DNA of 64,000 nt from Staphylococcus argensis (GTDB lineage Bacteria > Bacillota > Bacilli > Staphylococcales > Staphylococcaceae). This document shows, piece by piece, positions 8,450 to 17,041 of this stretch. Every line of letters starts with the position of its first letter. Positions within the stretch are counted from its first letter, which is position 1. Both the position numbers and the translations under genes were made by a program. The notes beneath the pieces were generated by a model. That model ran no database searches and was not told where the DNA came from. It saw only the letters and a list, made by a program, of their open reading frames with translations. The stretch lies in NCBI RefSeq assembly GCF_002902305.1, contig NZ_PPPX01000001.1, positions 202,462 through 266,461 of the forward strand. Reading direction: 5' to 3'.

Positions 8450-8867
8450 GACGGAACTCCTTCGCAATATAACGGACGTAACTTGTAGGCGTTTCTCTCA
8501 CGAAGACTTGCGCACATTTCGGTTGGTTGTCGCGTTGGTCGAGATGTTCTTGAACCATTTCGTAGACTGTTTGAGCCACAATTTCAGTAGAAGGACTTGT
8601 ACCTTCAAACGCTGGAAGGTCGTTTAATAAATGATGGTCAAACTGTCCGTGTACCAATTGCTTTAATTCACTAAAATTGACTAAAAAGCCGTTGTGATCT
8701 AACTCGTCTCCAACAATGGTTAAGTTGACGAAATACGTATGGCCGTGTGTACGCATACATTTGCCTGCATCTTCACTCGGAATATAATGTGCTGCGGAGA
8801 AATTGAAGTCTTTATTGAGTTCAAATGAATATTTGTGATTGATTGAAGGATACATTTGTTGGAACAT
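8442..8867 (-). CDS. queD: 6-carboxy-5,6,7,8-tetrahydropterin synthase
   Basis: 141-aa PTPS-family enzyme converting 7,8-dihydroneopterin triphosphate to 6-carboxytetrahydropterin, second product in the preQ0 pathway. Zinc-binding His27, His41 and His43 and catalytic Cys37 are seen in FSAAHYIP and GKCMRTHGHTYF. ATG 8867 is chosen over an upstream in-frame start because AAGGAGAG sits 7 nt before it, inside the end of queC. It is middle gene of the preQ1-controlled operon. Confidence 0.95.
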   Translation of the reverse strand: MFQQMYPSINHKYSFELNKDFNFSAAHYIPSEDAGKCMRTHGHTYFVNLTIVGDELDHNGFLVNFSELKQLVHGQFDHHLLNDLPAFEGTSPSTEIVAQTVYEMVQEHLDQRDNQPKCAQVFVRETPTSYVRYIAKEFRHG

Positions 8868-8868
8868 C

Positions 8869-9540
8869 TTATTTCTCTCCTTTTTCTTCAAGATAGGCAT
8901 TTAAGCCACGTGCACGAAGTTGACATGCTGGACAAGTGCCGCATCCTTCTCCGATGATACCGTTGTAACAAGTCAGTGTGTTGTGACGAATATAGTCTAA
9001 GACACCAAGTTCGTCGCTTAAGGCCCATGTTTCTTTTTTATCTAACCACATCAGAGGTGTGTGAATAACGAAATCTTTATCCATAGATAAGCTAAGTGTG
9101 ACATTCATTGATTTGATAAAGCTATCTCGGCAATCCGGATAGCCAGAGAAGTCCGTTTCGCATACGCCGGTAATGATATTCTTTGCATTGAGTTGATAAG
9201 CGAGGGCGCCGGCAAAGGACAAGAAGAGCAAGTTGCGTGCTGGAACAAATGTATTTGGCATCTCATCGCCTTCTTGTTCAATATCCATATCGTGTCGTGT
9301 GAGTGCGTTAGGTGTGAGTTGTGATAACAAGGACATATCGAGTACATGGTGTTTAAGTCCTTGTTCTTTCGCAATCGCTTCAGCCACTTCAATTTCTTTG
9401 TCGTGACGTTGTCCATACTGGAAAGTGACCAATTCGACATGTTCGAAATGTTTCTGAGCCCAGAACAGGCACGTCGTACTATCTTGGCCACCGCTAAACA
9501 CGACAATGGCTTTCTCTTTGTCTAAAGTTTGTTCAGTCAT
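8869..9540 (-). CDS. queC: 7-cyano-7-deazaguanine synthase
   Basis: 223-aa ATP-dependent enzyme that converts carboxydeazaguanine to preQ0. The PP-loop SGGQDSTT (16-23) binds ATP. The C-terminal zinc site has Cys191, Cys200, Cys203 and Cys206 (CGTCPAC). The chosen ATG 9540 gives the normal N-terminus; AAAGGAG lies 11 nt upstream. It is the first gene of the operon, directly behind a preQ1 riboswitch and intrinsic terminator, so its expression should fall when preQ1 is plentiful. Confidence 0.95.
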   Translation of the reverse strand: MTEQTLDKEKAIVVFSGGQDSTTCLFWAQKHFEHVELVTFQYGQRHDKEIEVAEAIAKEQGLKHHVLDMSLLSQLTPNALTRHDMDIEQEGDEMPNTFVPARNLLFLSFAGALAYQLNAKNIITGVCETDFSGYPDCRDSFIKSMNVTLSLSMDKDFVIHTPLMWLDKKETWALSDELGVLDYIRHNTLTCYNGIIGEGCGTCPACQLRARGLNAYLEEKGEK

Positions 9541-9585
9541 TACGTAAGTCGCTCCTTTGATTTGCGTTCCCACTTATGACCTCAT

Positions 9586-9620
9586 AAAAAAACGCCTATC
9601 TCTATAAAAAAGATAGACGT
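9586..9620 (-). terminator. Riboswitch-controlled terminator upstream of queC
   Basis: On the minus strand ACGTCTATCT (complement of 9611-9620) pairs with AGATAGGCGT (complement of 9592-9601), with one G-U pair, and runs into TTTTTTT. It lies directly after the preQ1 aptamer and before queC, so it is the expression platform. Confidence 0.88.
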
Positions 9621-9632
9621 GTTATCACGGGT

Positions 9633-9669
9633 CTAGTTTTTTATAGAGGGTTATAAGCTAGGAACCTCT
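9633..9669 (-). promoter_or_regulatory. preQ1-I riboswitch aptamer
   Basis: The minus strand reads AGAGGTTCCTAGC, then TTATAA, then CCCTCTATAAAAAACTAG. This matches the class I preQ1 aptamer: P1 stem AGAGG/CCTCT, a variable loop with CTAGC, and the A-rich AUAAAAAACUA tail that folds back as a pseudoknot. It controls queC-queD-queE by product feedback. Confidence 0.93.
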
Positions 9670-9812
9670 GTAAGTATTCATATTGTTTAATTGGTGTTAA
9701 TATGCGCTATGTTCGTTCACAAGAATAATATATTTGTATTGTAAAATCAAGGACAGATTTGTGATAATAAAGGTAAGTGAATTAATTATGGGGATGGAAA
9801 GAAGGCACATAT

Positions 9813-10400
9813 ATGCTGGTCATGATCGATAATCAAGATTCATTTACATATAATTTAGTAGATTTAATTCAACAACAATTAGGGACTTCAATTCAAGTCG
9901 TCAATAGTAGTGAAGCAAATGTCGAACGACTCGAATCGCTTAATCCAACTGGGTTGATTATTTCACCTGGACCGGGTCGACCTGAAGACTATCCGCAACT
10001 CTATGACATTTTTCGTCGTTACGAAAGAGATATACCTATTCTCGGTGTATGTTTAGGGTTTCAATTGATGATTGCTTACTACGGTGGTCGAATCATACAT
10101 AGTGACCGTCCTGTGCATGGTCACACGACAGCGATTACGCATAATGGTGAAGGGCTGTTTGAACAGTTAAACCAAGGCTTTCATGTGATGCGTTATCACT
10201 CGTTAATGGCAGGCAATGTAACCGAACCGTTGAACGTGTGCGCGACGAATGAGGATGGTATTCCAATGGGAGTGATGCATCAATCGCTCCCGATTTACGG
10301 CGTGCAATATCATCCAGAGTCCATTTTGAGTGAGAACGGTCGTGCGCAAATTCAGCTATTTTTAGAAAAGGTAGGAGAACGTCATGCAAATCCAATTTAA
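9813..10400 (+). CDS. pabA: Aminodeoxychorismate synthase, glutamine amidotransferase subunit
   Basis: 195-aa class I glutamine amidotransferase that supplies ammonia to PabB for p-aminobenzoate and folate synthesis. The nucleophile Cys80 is in GVCLGFQ; the His-Glu pair is in QYHPES near the C-terminus; the N-terminal MIDNQDSFTYN is the PabA/TrpG signature. AGAAGG precedes the ATG. The gene overlaps pabB by 17 bp. A role in tryptophan synthesis is less likely because pabB and pabC follow and no trp genes are present. Confidence 0.94.
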   Translation: MLVMIDNQDSFTYNLVDLIQQQLGTSIQVVNSSEANVERLESLNPTGLIISPGPGRPEDYPQLYDIFRRYERDIPILGVCLGFQLMIAYYGGRIIHSDRPVHGHTTAITHNGEGLFEQLNQGFHVMRYHSLMAGNVTEPLNVCATNEDGIPMGVMHQSLPIYGVQYHPESILSENGRAQIQLFLEKVGERHANPI

Positions 10401-11526
10401 CTACCGCTATTACGTGAACCCAGATGACTTTGAAACGCACCATGCGTCGCTTGAACAGTATGTGACGAAGCGTATCGCGATGCAACTTTCAGAAGTGCAA
10501 GAAGTGGTGCGCTTTGCAGAATACATGCAGAAGAGAGGCTATTACGTCGCACTCTATCTACCTTACGAATCGGCACGTGCATTTAACCCTGAGATGACGA
10601 CAGTGACGCCGCCAGAAGACTATGTCTACGCGGCTGCTTATATCTTTGATAGCATTCAATATTACGAAGGGGAGTTTGAGACCGCACCGCATGAACCTCA
10701 CCAGCAGTTCACGTTTCAGTTGAGTGACGAAACGATGCAAGACCATATTCAACGTGTACAAGAGGCGATTGTCGAAGGAAATACGTATCAAGTTAATTAT
10801 ACGACCCGCTTAACTGATACGATTCGTCAGCCTATTGCAGATTTGTATTATGCTTTGTTAGCGAAAGGGCATGGAAATTATGCGGCGCTCTTCGATACTG
10901 ACGAAGTTCAAGTTGCGTCATTCTCACCGGAGCTCTTTTTCCAAAAAGGGAGCTTTGGCGGACAGCATAATACGATTGTGAGTAAGCCGATGAAAGGGAC
11001 GGCACCGCGTTCTATAGATGAAGCGGAAGATCACGAGAACTATCAACAATTGACCCAATCGAAGAAAGATCAAGCTGAGAATGTGATGATTGTCGATTTG
11101 TTGAGAAATGATATTGCACGCATTGCCCAGACAGGCACTGTCGGTGTGCATCATTTATTTGCGATTGAAGCATACGAAACGGTCTATCAAATGACATCAA
11201 TGGTGACTGGCCAAGTAGCAGCTGAAACGTCATTAAATAGTATCTTTGAAGCGCTCTTTCCATGTGGCTCGATTACAGGCGCACCAAAGCTTAACACGAT
11301 GCGTTACATCGCTGACTTAGAACAAACGCCACGCTATATCTATTGTGGTACGCTAGGCCTGATGTTACCGAGCGGTCAAAGTATCTTTAATGTCCCAATT
11401 CGTACGGTAGAATATGTGGATGATCAAGCACGTTATGGTGTAGGTGCTGGTATTACGATTGATTCAGACCCTGTTCAAGAGGTTCAAGAGTTTAAGGATA
11501 AAACGAAGATATTGGAGCAATTATAA
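10384..11526 (+). CDS. pabB: Aminodeoxychorismate synthase component I
   Basis: 380-aa chorismate-utilising enzyme that turns chorismate plus ammonia into 4-amino-4-deoxychorismate. The conserved blocks EGNTYQVNYT, SKPMKGTAPR, DLLRNDIARI, FPCGSITGAPK and GVGAGITIDSDP are all present. The N-terminal region is short compared with enterobacterial PabB, as is usual in staphylococci. AGGAGA lies 5 nt before the ATG, within pabA. The stop overlaps the pabC start (TAATG), so translation is probably coupled. Confidence 0.95.
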   Translation: MQIQFNYRYYVNPDDFETHHASLEQYVTKRIAMQLSEVQEVVRFAEYMQKRGYYVALYLPYESARAFNPEMTTVTPPEDYVYAAAYIFDSIQYYEGEFETAPHEPHQQFTFQLSDETMQDHIQRVQEAIVEGNTYQVNYTTRLTDTIRQPIADLYYALLAKGHGNYAALFDTDEVQVASFSPELFFQKGSFGGQHNTIVSKPMKGTAPRSIDEAEDHENYQQLTQSKKDQAENVMIVDLLRNDIARIAQTGTVGVHHLFAIEAYETVYQMTSMVTGQVAAETSLNSIFEALFPCGSITGAPKLNTMRYIADLEQTPRYIYCGTLGLMLPSGQSIFNVPIRTVEYVDDQARYGVGAGITIDSDPVQEVQEFKDKTKILEQL

Positions 11527-12134
11527 TGCAATTATTTGAAACGATGCGTTTAGAAGAAGGCAAGATTCCACGTCTGCGTTATCATTATGAAAGATTGTCA
11601 CAAGCATGCGAGGATTTGAACTTTCAATTCGATGCGAACGAGTGGCAGGAAGAAATCGAAGGTCTGAAGAGCCACTATCCTAATGGCGTATGGCGGTTGA
11701 AAGTGCTAGTGAACGACCAAGGAGAAGTGACTTCAGAAATTGCAGAATTACCGACTAAATCTCGTTTTAGTGCACAATTTCAGCTCAGTCAGTCATCTGT
11801 CGATACATCAGTGGTGATGCACAAAACGACAGATCGGCGCCATCTCGCACACGATCATCAAACGGATTTGATTCTACTCTACCGTTCAGATGGTAAAATA
11901 TTAGAATTTGATATCGGTAATGTCGTCATTGAAGAAGCGGGTGAATGGTACACGCCAGCGGATGAGAATGATTTGTTGAAAGGATGCAAGCGTCGAGAAC
12001 TTTTAGCCTCCGGACAATTGCAGATAAAAGACTATCAGAAAGAGGAATTGATTGAGAAACTTCGAGCACAACGCGTCAAGGTGTATATGATTAATAGTTT
12101 GCGAGAGGTTGCTGAGGTCGACATTCATCTATAA
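11526..12134 (+). CDS. pabC: Aminodeoxychorismate lyase (PLP fold type IV)
   Basis: 202-aa member of the class IV PLP aminotransferase fold, expected to release pyruvate from aminodeoxychorismate to make p-aminobenzoate. The N-terminal FETMRLEEGKIPRLRYHYERL is typical. The catalytic Lys is likely in MHKTTDRRH. The C-terminal half is shorter than in most PabC proteins, so family membership rests mainly on position at the end of pabABC. The overlap of one base with pabB supports coupled translation. Confidence 0.88.
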   Translation: MQLFETMRLEEGKIPRLRYHYERLSQACEDLNFQFDANEWQEEIEGLKSHYPNGVWRLKVLVNDQGEVTSEIAELPTKSRFSAQFQLSQSSVDTSVVMHKTTDRRHLAHDHQTDLILLYRSDGKILEFDIGNVVIEEAGEWYTPADENDLLKGCKRRELLASGQLQIKDYQKEELIEKLRAQRVKVYMINSLREVAEVDIHL

Positions 12135-12263
12135 AATAGTGTAAGAATAAAGATGACTTGAATTACGTTAGTTTTTACAGAAGTGTTGAATCTGATATGA
12201 ATCAAAGTTAGGTGTACACTTTTTAATAGTAGAACATGATTATAGAATAAATGAGGCGAGAGA

Positions 12264-12470
12264 ATGATCATCATCTGGTTGCTGTGCGCTGTTCTTATTG
12301 CAGGGTTAACGTATTATGTTATTAAGCGTTATCAAAGACATCTATCGTTCGTAATGCAACAACTAATTATCGTAGTGATGCTCGTACTAGAGAGCGTCGT
12401 CATTTATTACCTAGTGAAAGAAATTGTGAAGTTCATCGTGCGAGGTTTAGGCCTATTTTACCATGAGTGA
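12264..12470 (+). CDS. Small hypothetical membrane protein
   Basis: 68 aa with two hydrophobic helices (about 2-19 and 32-55) separated by a basic loop (KRYQRHLS). GAGGCGAGAG precedes the ATG, and the next gene, pxpB, starts 22 bp after its stop on the same strand. No family is recognised. The good ribosome site and operon-like spacing support a real gene. Confidence 0.65.
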   Translation: MIIIWLLCAVLIAGLTYYVIKRYQRHLSFVMQQLIIVVMLVLESVVIYYLVKEIVKFIVRGLGLFYHE

Positions 12471-12492
12471 TAATTAATAATGAGGTGAGCAA

Positions 12493-13200
12493 ATGAAGAT
12501 ATATAGTCAAGGAGACCAAGCGATTGTCGTTTCAATTGAGAAGGAAGTCTCGAAAGATTTAACGGAAGATTTACTCGCTTTAAGAAAGTATTTATTGTCG
12601 CGAAATTATCCGTTTATCACTGAAATTGTACCGACCGAATCGGACATGATGATTTGTTATGATGCGCGAGATATGATTAAACATTATGATATTGCTTCGC
12701 CTTATTTATATATGAAAGAATTACTTGAATCGATTCAATTAGAAATTAAGTATGAGAATCATGATGATGTCATTAATGAAATTCCAGTCATTTATGGTGG
12801 ACAGTATGGGCCAGATTTGAGTGAACTCGTAAAGGATTACCAAATAGACGAAGATACGTTTATCGAACGTCACACTGCGCCAACCTATTTCGTTTCGATG
12901 ATGGGCTACTCACCTGGATTTCCCTATCTCACGGGTATGGACGAGTCGTTATACGTGAACTATACAGGTAAGAAGAAGTCCTTTATTCCAGCAGGTTCAG
13001 TCATTATTGAAGGTAAAAAGACGGGCATTACTACAACGGATACGTACGGTGATTGGTTAGTCATTGGCTATACGCCACTGCGCCTCTTTGATCCTTCGAA
13101 AAGCGACTTTACGAGTCTAAAACTAGGGGATAGTGTGCAATTTAAAGCACAAAGACCAGAAGATGTTGAACTAGGAGGGTATCAACCATGTCAATCATAA
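12493..13200 (+). CDS. pxpB: 5-oxoprolinase subunit PxpB (KipI family)
   Basis: 235-aa cytosolic protein of the PxpB/KipI family. With PxpA and PxpC it forms the bacterial ATP-dependent 5-oxoprolinase that recycles pyroglutamate to glutamate. The signature FVSMMGYSPGFPYLTGMD and the VPAGSV-like SFIPAGSVIIEG segment are visible. GAGGTGA precedes the ATG. It overlaps pxpC by 13 bp. No PxpA gene lies here, so the complex would need a PxpA encoded elsewhere. KipI-type kinase regulation is an older alternative reading of the family. Confidence 0.9.
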   Translation: MKIYSQGDQAIVVSIEKEVSKDLTEDLLALRKYLLSRNYPFITEIVPTESDMMICYDARDMIKHYDIASPYLYMKELLESIQLEIKYENHDDVINEIPVIYGGQYGPDLSELVKDYQIDEDTFIERHTAPTYFVSMMGYSPGFPYLTGMDESLYVNYTGKKKSFIPAGSVIIEGKKTGITTTDTYGDWLVIGYTPLRLFDPSKSDFTSLKLGDSVQFKAQRPEDVELGGYQPCQS

Positions 13201-14192
13201 TTGAAGAGCCAGGCCTGTTCTCTAACTTTCAAGACTTTGGGAGACAGGGTTACGAACATAATGGTGTGATACCAGGTGGTGCAATGGATACACTTGCACA
13301 TGAAATCGCGAATCGCCTCGTCGCCAATGATAAAGGTGAAGCAACGTTAGAAATGACCAATCAAATGGCGAGTATTCGTTTCACTGAACCAACGTTAATT
13401 GCGATTTGTGGTGGCAATTTCAAAGCGGCTACGCAACATATGGAAATTTATCCTAATAAACTGTATCTCGTCGATAAGGGTGACGTCTTACATTTTACTG
13501 AAACGCGTCATACCTCTCGCTTATATCTTGCAATCGGTGGCGGTTTCGAGTTAGACGACTGGCTCGGTTCGACATCAACGGACTTTAAAGCGCAAATTGG
13601 TGGTCATCACGGTCGTGCGTTACGTAAAGGTGATGAAATCAATATGAAACGCGATTATACCGAACGCCATCATAAACTCTTTGAGAATTTAGCAGAGACA
13701 CATCAAGCGGATTGGGGTGTCGATGGTTATGCGCTGTCTTTCAACTATATCTCGGATGTCTTCCATGTGATTCCGAATAAGGGGACGGAAGATTTCGAAC
13801 AAGAGATGCTGACACGTTTCACGACGAGCGAGTACAAGGTGACAAGCAAAGCCAATCGTATCGGAATGCTGGTCGAAGGTACGCCTGTTCAGGCATTCTA
13901 TGATGACATGCCGCGTCATCAATCAGTGAAGCGAGGTACGATTCAAGTGAAACGCGATGGGACACCGGTTATCTTGCTCAACGATCACTTTACGTTGGGC
14001 AGTTATCCGCAAATTGGTACAATTGCGAGCTATCACTTGTCGAAATTAGCTCAGAAACATCAGGGCACGCGTCTGAAGTTCCAATTTATCGACGTTCAAA
14101 CAGCTGAGAAGAACCTCGTGAAATATAGTAACTGGCTCAACCAGTTGTTTCATGCTATTGAATATCGCATGCAATTAGAAATGTTGAAATAG
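13188..14192 (+). CDS. pxpC: 5-oxoprolinase subunit PxpC (KipA family)
   Basis: 334-aa cyclophilin-like-domain protein, partner of PxpB. Visible family motifs include FQDFGRQGYEHNGVIPGGAMD at the N-terminus, GGNF, RLYLAIGGGF, the SKANRIGMLVEG segment and VILLNDHFTLGSYPQIGTI near the C-terminus. GGAGGG lies 8 nt before the ATG inside pxpB, and the genes overlap. Length is in the family range. Confidence 0.9.
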   Translation: MSIIIEEPGLFSNFQDFGRQGYEHNGVIPGGAMDTLAHEIANRLVANDKGEATLEMTNQMASIRFTEPTLIAICGGNFKAATQHMEIYPNKLYLVDKGDVLHFTETRHTSRLYLAIGGGFELDDWLGSTSTDFKAQIGGHHGRALRKGDEINMKRDYTERHHKLFENLAETHQADWGVDGYALSFNYISDVFHVIPNKGTEDFEQEMLTRFTTSEYKVTSKANRIGMLVEGTPVQAFYDDMPRHQSVKRGTIQVKRDGTPVILLNDHFTLGSYPQIGTIASYHLSKLAQKHQGTRLKFQFIDVQTAEKNLVKYSNWLNQLFHAIEYRMQLEMLK

Positions 14193-14821
14193 GCACACAT
14201 GAGGATGGTTTGGATTGGCGAAGTCGAAGTTCGCGTACTTTAAGACTGAGGTAGAGTTGAGTGTGACTTCGGCCTAAAGTCTGATGATTTATGATAGGAA
14301 ACGGACTATAATTTAGTAATCCTATGTTTTTTAGGTAAGAAGGTCGATCACGCGTCATCCTTGGTATGTCGCACTTTTGGATTGAGTAGGGTAGCTTGTA
14401 AAAGTCACTTTTTACTTGATATTTGCTATAATTTGCTATATATTATTAAACTGAACTATCTCTTTGGACTCGATTGGATTATCAATCAAGTGATACGAAG
14501 AGAATGATGAATTGAAAAAATTTAGTGAAAACACGTCAATGTTGTCGCTTATGGCTATGTGAAGATAAGCGACACCTATAACGTTTTATAAGAAAATGAG
14601 AGAGTTTTAGGCTATTTCTGAAAACTCGAAGTTGTAAATGAAATAAAAGTATAAGATGGCATCATTTGAATGGTTACTCGACCATCAACTGTATATGCAT
14701 TGAATATCTTGTACTTGCCTTATCGGGCTTTTGGATAATAATGACGAACTAGTATAAAGATGGTATGTAAGGGAAATGGATTAACCTACATATTCAGATC
14801 TAAATAATCGGGGGAACAAAC
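14193..14821 (+). other. 629-base intergenic region before ltaS
   Basis: No convincing gene on either strand. It contains a perfect tandem 10-bp repeat ATTTGCTATA (14421-14430 and 14431-14440) that supplies TATAAT-like hexamers, a plausible promoter zone for ltaS with TTTACT about 10 bases before it. The rest is AT-rich without strong hairpins. The ltaS start codon is preceded by GGGGGA. Confidence 0.5.
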
Positions 14822-16765
14822 ATGAGCCTGCACAAAAAGAAATTGTCTCTTTTTGCGTTTTTTCTATTAACCGTACTCACAATTACGTTGAAAACATACT
14901 TTTCATACTATGTTGATTTTTCTTTAGGTGTGAAAGGATTAGTACAGAATTTAATATTATTAATGAATCCATATAGTTTAATCGCGTTAATACTTAGTAT
15001 CTTCTTATTCTTCAAAGGTAAGAAAGCGTACTGGTTTATCTTTATAGGCGGGTTCTTGTTGACTTTCCTATTATACGCGAACGTCGTTTACTTTAGATTC
15101 TTCTCTGACTTTTTAACATTTAGTACGTTAAACCAAGTCAGTAACGTCGATTCTATGGGTGGCGCAGTAGGCGCTTCATTCCAATGGTATGACTTTGTTT
15201 ACTTTATCGATATTATCGTTTACCTTTTTATTTTAATTTTTAAACATAAATGGTTAGATAAACGCGCATTTAGTAAAAAGTTCGTGCCTGTTGTAATGGC
15301 AGCTGCTGTTGCACTATTCTTCTTAAACTTAGCTTTTGCAGAATCTAACCGTCCTGAATTATTAACACGTACATTCGACCACAAATATTTAGTAAAATAT
15401 TTAGGACCGTATAACTTCACAGTTTATGATGGCGTGAAGACGATTCAGAACAACCAACAGAAAGCGTTAGCTAATGAAGACGACTTGACGAAAGTATTAA
15501 ACTATACGAAACAGAAGAATACGAAACCTAACCCAGAGTACTATGGTGCTGCGAAGAAGAAAAATATTATCAAGATTCACTTAGAGAGTTTCCAAACATT
15601 CTTAGTGAATAAGAAAGTCAATGGTCAAGAAGTTACACCATTTATCAATAAATTATCGACAGGAAACGAGGATTTCAGATATTATCCAAACTTCTTCCAC
15701 CAAACAGGTCAAGGTAAGACATCAGACTCTGAGTTCACTATGGATAACAGCTTGTACGGCTTACCACAAGGTTCAGCGTACTCACTGAAAGGTGACAATA
15801 CGTATCAGTCGTTACCGGCTATTCTCCATCAGAAACAAGGCTATACTACAAGTGTAATGCACGGGGACTACAAAACATTCTGGAACCGTGACCAAATTTA
15901 TAAACACTTTGGTATCGATAAGTTCTATGATGCAACGTACTACGATATGTCTGAAGATAATTTAGAGAACTTAGGCTTGAAAGATAAGCCATTCTTTAAA
16001 AAGTCAGCCGATTACATTTCTAAAGAAAACGAACCGTTCTATACGCATTTAATTACGTTGACGAACCATTATCCATTTACGTTAAAAGAACAAGATGCGT
16101 CTATCGATAAACCAAATACAGGTGATTCCACTGTAGATGGTTACATTCAAACAGCTCACTATCTTGACCAATCATTAGAACAATTTATTAATGATCTCAA
16201 GAAAAAAGGTGTTTACAAAGATTCTGTTATCATGATTTACGGTGACCACTATGGTATTTCTGAAAACCATAATAATGCGATGGAAAAACTGTTAGGTGAA
16301 AAGATTACTCCAGCGAAATTCACTGACTTGAACCGTACAGGTTTCTGGTTGAAGATTCCTGGTAAAGAAGGAACAGTTGACCATACGTATGCTGGACAAC
16401 AAGACGTTATGCCAACGTTTTTACACTTACTAGGCATTAAAACAGATAACTACCTCATGATGGGTACAGATATGTTATCTAAAGATCATAACGATACTGT
16501 GCCATTCAGAAATGGTGACTTCGTTACGAAAGATTATAAATACGTGAATGGTCGTATTTATTCTAATAAAGATAACAAGCCGTTAACTAAGAAACCGAAA
16601 GACTTCGACAAACGTAAGAACCAAACGGTTAAAGATCTTGAAATGAGTGACAACGTCTTAAATGGTGACTTGTTCAGATTCTACGACAATCCAGATTTCG
16701 ACAAGATTAAGCCATCAGATTACAACTATAAGTCAGGTCCAGAAGGTAAAGAGAAGAAAAAATAA
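14822..16765 (+). CDS. ltaS: Lipoteichoic acid synthase
   Basis: 647-aa polytopic enzyme that polymerises glycerol phosphate from phosphatidylglycerol on the outer face of the membrane. About five transmembrane helices occupy 1-175. An extracellular sulfatase-fold domain follows. Glu255 (HLESFQ), catalytic Thr300 (GQGKTSDSE) and the Asp-His pair in IYGDHYGIS match the S. aureus active site. Ala-Leu-Ala at 215-217 is the signal peptidase cleavage site that releases the soluble domain in S. aureus. GGGGGA precedes the ATG. It is monocistronic, with a terminator after it. Confidence 0.97.
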   Translation: MSLHKKKLSLFAFFLLTVLTITLKTYFSYYVDFSLGVKGLVQNLILLMNPYSLIALILSIFLFFKGKKAYWFIFIGGFLLTFLLYANVVYFRFFSDFLTFSTLNQVSNVDSMGGAVGASFQWYDFVYFIDIIVYLFILIFKHKWLDKRAFSKKFVPVVMAAAVALFFLNLAFAESNRPELLTRTFDHKYLVKYLGPYNFTVYDGVKTIQNNQQKALANEDDLTKVLNYTKQKNTKPNPEYYGAAKKKNIIKIHLESFQTFLVNKKVNGQEVTPFINKLSTGNEDFRYYPNFFHQTGQGKTSDSEFTMDNSLYGLPQGSAYSLKGDNTYQSLPAILHQKQGYTTSVMHGDYKTFWNRDQIYKHFGIDKFYDATYYDMSEDNLENLGLKDKPFFKKSADYISKENEPFYTHLITLTNHYPFTLKEQDASIDKPNTGDSTVDGYIQTAHYLDQSLEQFINDLKKKGVYKDSVIMIYGDHYGISENHNNAMEKLLGEKITPAKFTDLNRTGFWLKIPGKEGTVDHTYAGQQDVMPTFLHLLGIKTDNYLMMGTDMLSKDHNDTVPFRNGDFVTKDYKYVNGRIYSNKDNKPLTKKPKDFDKRKNQTVKDLEMSDNVLNGDLFRFYDNPDFDKIKPSDYNYKSGPEGKEKKK

Positions 16766-16782
16766 TATATGATATAGGTGCT

Positions 16783-16827
16783 AAGCCCTTCAACAGTTGA
16801 TTTTCAATTGTTGGAGGGCTTGCTTTG
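16783..16827 (+). terminator. Terminator after ltaS
   Basis: A long stem, AAGCCCTTCAACAGTTGA (16783-16800) with TCAATTGTTGGAGGGCTT (16804-16821), has a short loop and is followed by a weak T-rich tail. Confidence 0.85.
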
Positions 16828-16913
16828 TGTTGTTTGGGTTTAGAAGGGGGGAGGAAGGAGTTAACGTTAAACTTAGAGATTCAAGCAGTCGAGAAATATA
16901 AATATCTTAACGT

Positions 16914-16946
16914 GATATTGATAATCGTTATCAATTATTATATAGT
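16914..16946 (+). promoter_or_regulatory. Fur box over a promoter for the ABC exporter-fold pair
   Basis: GATATTGATAATCGTTATC (16914-16932) matches 17 of 19 bases of the Fur box consensus; its core TTGATAATCGTTATCAA is an inverted repeat. The same bases give a -35 TTGATA (16918-16923), a 17-nt spacer and -10 TATAGT (16941-16946), so bound Fur would cover the -35. Iron-dependent repression of the next two genes is inferred. Confidence 0.85.
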
Positions 16947-17041
16947 TAACTTAAACATGCTGAACCTACACGTTCAAAGTGAAATAGATTTTTCGTCATT
17001 TATATGTAAGAGAGGACATCTCAGAAAGGAGCGATCATTGT

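Noticed and set aside
16918..16950. Zur or PerR site instead of Fur
   Set aside because: The 19-bp match is best to Fur, and the sst Fur box in this window has the same form; family boxes overlap, so binding data would settle it.
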